A stretch of DNA of 64,000 nt, taken from assembly GCF_021917145.1 (NCBI RefSeq), contig NC_061073.1, positions 15,991,840-16,055,839 on the forward strand, read 5' to 3'. A program made the position numbers and the translations under genes. Within the stretch, counting starts at the first letter, position 1. The number at the start of each line of letters is the position of its first letter. Positions 54,221 to 64,000 of the stretch are shown here, one piece after another. This DNA comes from Hypomesus transpacificus (Eukaryota; Chordata; Actinopteri; Osmeriformes; Osmeridae). The notes under the pieces are model-generated. The model had not been told where the DNA came from, made no database searches, and saw only the letters and a program-made list of their open reading frames with translations.

Positions 54221-55395
54221 ATGGGCAACAGCCAAACTCAGGTAAGTCAGACAACTCCAAACTCGGGAGTACACTTTGATTGTTTTGAACATTTACACAT
54301 TCATGTTCTAGTCGAGCCGTTCCACCTCTAGACAGGCCCTCTGTTCTACCGCAGCCTCCGGAGCGTGTCTTCTGTGACGCGGGTTCTCCCGCGGAAGAAG
54401 GGATGATGGTGGTGCAGCTGTACCTGATGCCGGCCGTCTTCCTGGTGGTGCTGGTCTTGGGTCTACCTCTCAACATCTTCTCTCTCTGGATCTTCTCCCA
54501 CCGTCTGGGGCGTTGGACCCGCAGCAGCGTCCTCCTTTTCAACCTGGCTCTGGCTGACACCTTCTGGCTGCTGGCCCTGCCCTTCCTGATCTACTACCAC
54601 CTGGACCACGTCCACTGGGGCCTGGGCCAGCCCCTCTGCAAGGCCATGCGGCTCTTCTACCACAACTACTTTTACCTCAGCATCTACTTTGTGGCCTGCA
54701 TCAGTGTGGATCGCTACTTGGCCATCGTGCACCCTCTGCGCTCCTTGCTGTTGCTGGGCCGCCGGCAAACCTATCTGCTCTGTGTGACGATGTGGGTGGT
54801 CAACGTGGCGATCAGCTTGCCGGTGGTCGACATGACGACCACCCAGCTGTGTCCTGGGGACAACCGTACCATCTGTACCCTGTACCTGCTGCTGGAGAAC
54901 ACCGTGGAGACCATGCCCTACTCCCTCTGCTGTACCTGCACCGGGTTCCTGTTCCCCCTGGTCTCCATCTGCTACTGCTGCCTGCGCAGTTTGAAGGAGC
55001 TTCGCAGCCGCCCGCACCTCCCCCATCGGCACAATAGGGGGCGCCGTCTCACCCGAGTGCTGAGCGCCGTGTTGATTCTTTTCGCCTTGTTCTACCTGCC
55101 GTACCACCTGACCCGAAACGCCGTCATCATCTTGCGGATGGTGTACCCAAACGACCCTACTTCCTGGCGGTCCATGGATCTGGCCTTCTCCCTGGAGATG
55201 TGTCTGTGCAGCCTTAACACCTGTATTAATCCCCTGTTTAGCTGCTTTGTGGGTCGACAGTTCAGGAAGGAGTTCCTGGACACGTTTTGTAGCCTCTGTC
55301 ACAAGCGTCCGCGACCAGGAGCGTTGACAACCTCACAACTGCCCAAGCAAGGGCAGGGAACCATGGGACATGGGATGAATGTCACCCCATTGTAG
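54221..55395 (+). CDS. P2Y-like class A GPCR, two exons
   Basis: Seven-transmembrane receptor of the P2Y/lipid-receptor (delta) group; ligand unknown. The main exon is open from the ATG at 54403 (330 aa). A better model adds exon 54221-54241 (MGNSQTQ, strong ACATGG context, donor CAG/GTAAGT) spliced over a 113-bp intron to 54355 (acceptor CTGTTCTACCGCAG), in phase, giving 353 aa and an N-terminal cysteine (ERVFCDAG), as P2Y receptors have. Motifs: TM1 GLPLNIF, TM2 NLALADTFWLLALPF, TM3 cysteine LCKAM, DRY box SVDRYLAIVHP, ECL2 cysteine with glycosylation site NRT, TM6 FALFYLPYH, TM7 SLNTCINPLFSCF, then a short helix 8 (FRKEF) and a basic tail. The TM7 motif is NPLFS in place of (N/D)PxxY. Candidates include P2RY, LPAR6, GPR35 or OXGR1 relatives; I cannot choose. 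A 279-aa antisense frame is a shadow. Confidence 0.88.
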
Positions 55396-56254
55396 ATTTT
55401 AGAGCAACAGAGAAGATGTGGCATACCCCATCAAATGTGTACACTAAGGTCTTGTATGTTTTGTGATGACCCTCAAATTGAAATATAATTTTGTTTAGTT
55501 GCACATGTAAATCCTGATCAGACTTTTCTTGTCTCTATTATCATCTTCTCCCATCGCCTGTCTTGTCACAATGTATTCAGAATGATGTTCTCTCATCTGA
55601 CAGTCTGTCAAGCCGCTATCAATGAAACTCTTGAATGTACAAAGAAATATAACCTTCTGCGTCTATTTGCAGAATTTGAACGTGACTGACTGTTAGGATA
55701 AGATGAGTAAACGCTGCGCATGTGCCATGTGTACGGCGTACCACTGAGGGGAGCTGTTGACAGGTAGGCTTCATTAAACAGCTGGTCGCACGCAGGCTGC
55801 CGCGCTCTCCTTGGTGCTGAAGGTTCTTTCAGTTTCACCGGAGATCCACACCTTAGATAAGAGGGCTGCTCTATTTTAGTGTTATAATTTTTCGACTTCA
55901 CAGCACAATAATCTACTATTTATTTCTGAATATTATGTTATCTTGATGGACTATTGGGTGGATCATTCCTTTCTTATCATTGACAGGATATCTAAAGGAT
56001 GGCACTGAGTGGATTTTATTTGTGCAAAGCGAAAGAGGATTTATCACAATTTTGGATTTGAAAGAACAGATTGGTCACATCATCCTGGTGTACAATCCTT
56101 TCCATCTCTTTCCGTATCTCAGGCACTGGATGTGAAATTCCTATTCTTGTTAGAGGTGCAAATAATTTGGAAGACAACATGGCAATATGTTTATTAACAT
56201 TGTTCGTATAAATTTGTTATAGTAATATCATATAGGCTAATAAGGAATTTGAAT
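55396..56254. other. Intergenic, GPCR to slc17a6
   Basis: GPCR 3' UTR followed by the slc17a6 upstream region. No clear AATAAA directly after the GPCR stop. The 55660-55860 portion is GC-richer (GTACGGCGTACC, CTGCCGCGCTCTCC) and could be slc17a6 promoter or 5' UTR. No exon seen. Confidence 0.5.
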
Positions 56255-63364
<7,110 letters not shown>

Positions 63365-64000
63365 AGCACACATGCACTTGTTAGCAATTATTAGGAGTCA
63401 ACCAACTGGGAGAGAATACACATTGCCATTTGCACAAATTAGCATAACATTTAGATGAAAAATATCAGTGCTAGGGTTACAACAAAAAAACGGATACTTT
63501 TTCAGTGTAACTGATTGTTAGTGTTAAAAGTAGTTTGGATACACATAGATTGGTGGACATTTGTCATCAACACCCATCTAGAGTATCGAGTGTCAGCAAT
63601 CATACAATATAAAAACGCAAGCCTAAGTTCTATGTGTTACTAACCTCTTGAAACTACTTGAAAAACACGAGCCAGATATATTGCAGCTGACAAGTATATA
63701 CAGTAGGTGTATACTTTGTCTGGAGTGCAAGTTGATTGCACTGATACTATATTCAAAGTATTCAAAATCAAAAGCTATTCTATTTCTTATAAATGTTCTA
63801 TGTAATGTATAAACTGTTTCTGTGAGACTGCAGTGGATTTGGGTCGTTGATCTGTGTGAACATTACTATAAAAGGCCATATTTTTCATGGACTGTACCTT
63901 TTCAGGGACATGTGTGCTTGCCAAAAGGTCTCATATTCATATTCAGTATAAAAATTCATATTAAATGGAAATAATAGTGACAGATACATCCTTACAATAT
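63365..64000 (+). other. slc17a6: slc17a6 3' UTR (partial)
   Basis: AT-rich sequence after the stop with no AATAAA seen up to the window edge, no open exon and no repeat recognised. The polyadenylation site should lie further right. Confidence 0.6.

Noticed and set aside
54463..55302. 279-codon antisense open frame
   Set aside because: It lies exactly opposite the GPCR coding sequence, is His/Gln/Val-rich as expected for a shadow of GC-rich coding DNA, and has no family features.

Overview
The window is chromosomal DNA of a ray-finned (teleost) fish. It holds spliced vertebrate genes with GT-AG introns, a tRNA-derived SINE present in ten copies, fold-back and hAT/Harbinger transposon remnants, long CT/GA microsatellites, and one assembly gap of exactly 500 N (23038-23537). 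I cannot name the species. Nothing prokaryotic or viral was seen. Exon borders below come from reading both strands by eye, requiring GT-AG sites, matching phases and family-consistent protein sequence; no alignment program was run.

Layout: cd81 (+; 3' part, 1-5233), pkp3 (+; 7915-18887), sigirr (-; 21002-26282), ano9 (-; 27137-34242), ano5 (+; 36481-51819), a two-exon P2Y-like GPCR gene (+; 54221-55395) and slc17a6/vglut2 (+; 56255-63364). pkp3 and sigirr converge tail to tail. ano9 and ano5 are anoctamin paralogues placed head to head across a 2.2-kb gap. In human, PKP3-SIGIRR-ANO9 (with CD81 nearby) lie at 11p15.5 and ANO5-SLC17A6 at 11p14.3, so this window joins two blocks that are megabases apart in mammals.

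The genes share no pathway. cd81 is a tetraspanin, pkp3 a desmosomal armadillo protein, sigirr a TIR-domain brake on IL-1R/TLR signalling, ano9 and ano5 are TMEM16 membrane proteins (scramblase/channel family), and slc17a6 loads glutamate into synaptic vesicles. What unites them is chromosomal linkage.

Most notable: (1) minisatellites that copy splice sites in both anoctamins, a 30-bp unit carrying the 5' splice site of an ano9 exon with an open, phase-preserving reading frame, and a 37-bp unit carrying a 3' splice site of ano5; (2) a candidate mutually exclusive exon pair in ano5 rewriting the segment entering a transmembrane helix; (3) a stranded half-Ig exon in sigirr; (4) four single-base frame breaks, all within 23.65-28.99 kb beside the gap, in otherwise intact sigirr and ano9; (5) antisense SINEs sitting 12-25 bp from splice sites; (6) a gap whose flanks overlap inside one SINE, so its 500-N size is a placeholder.
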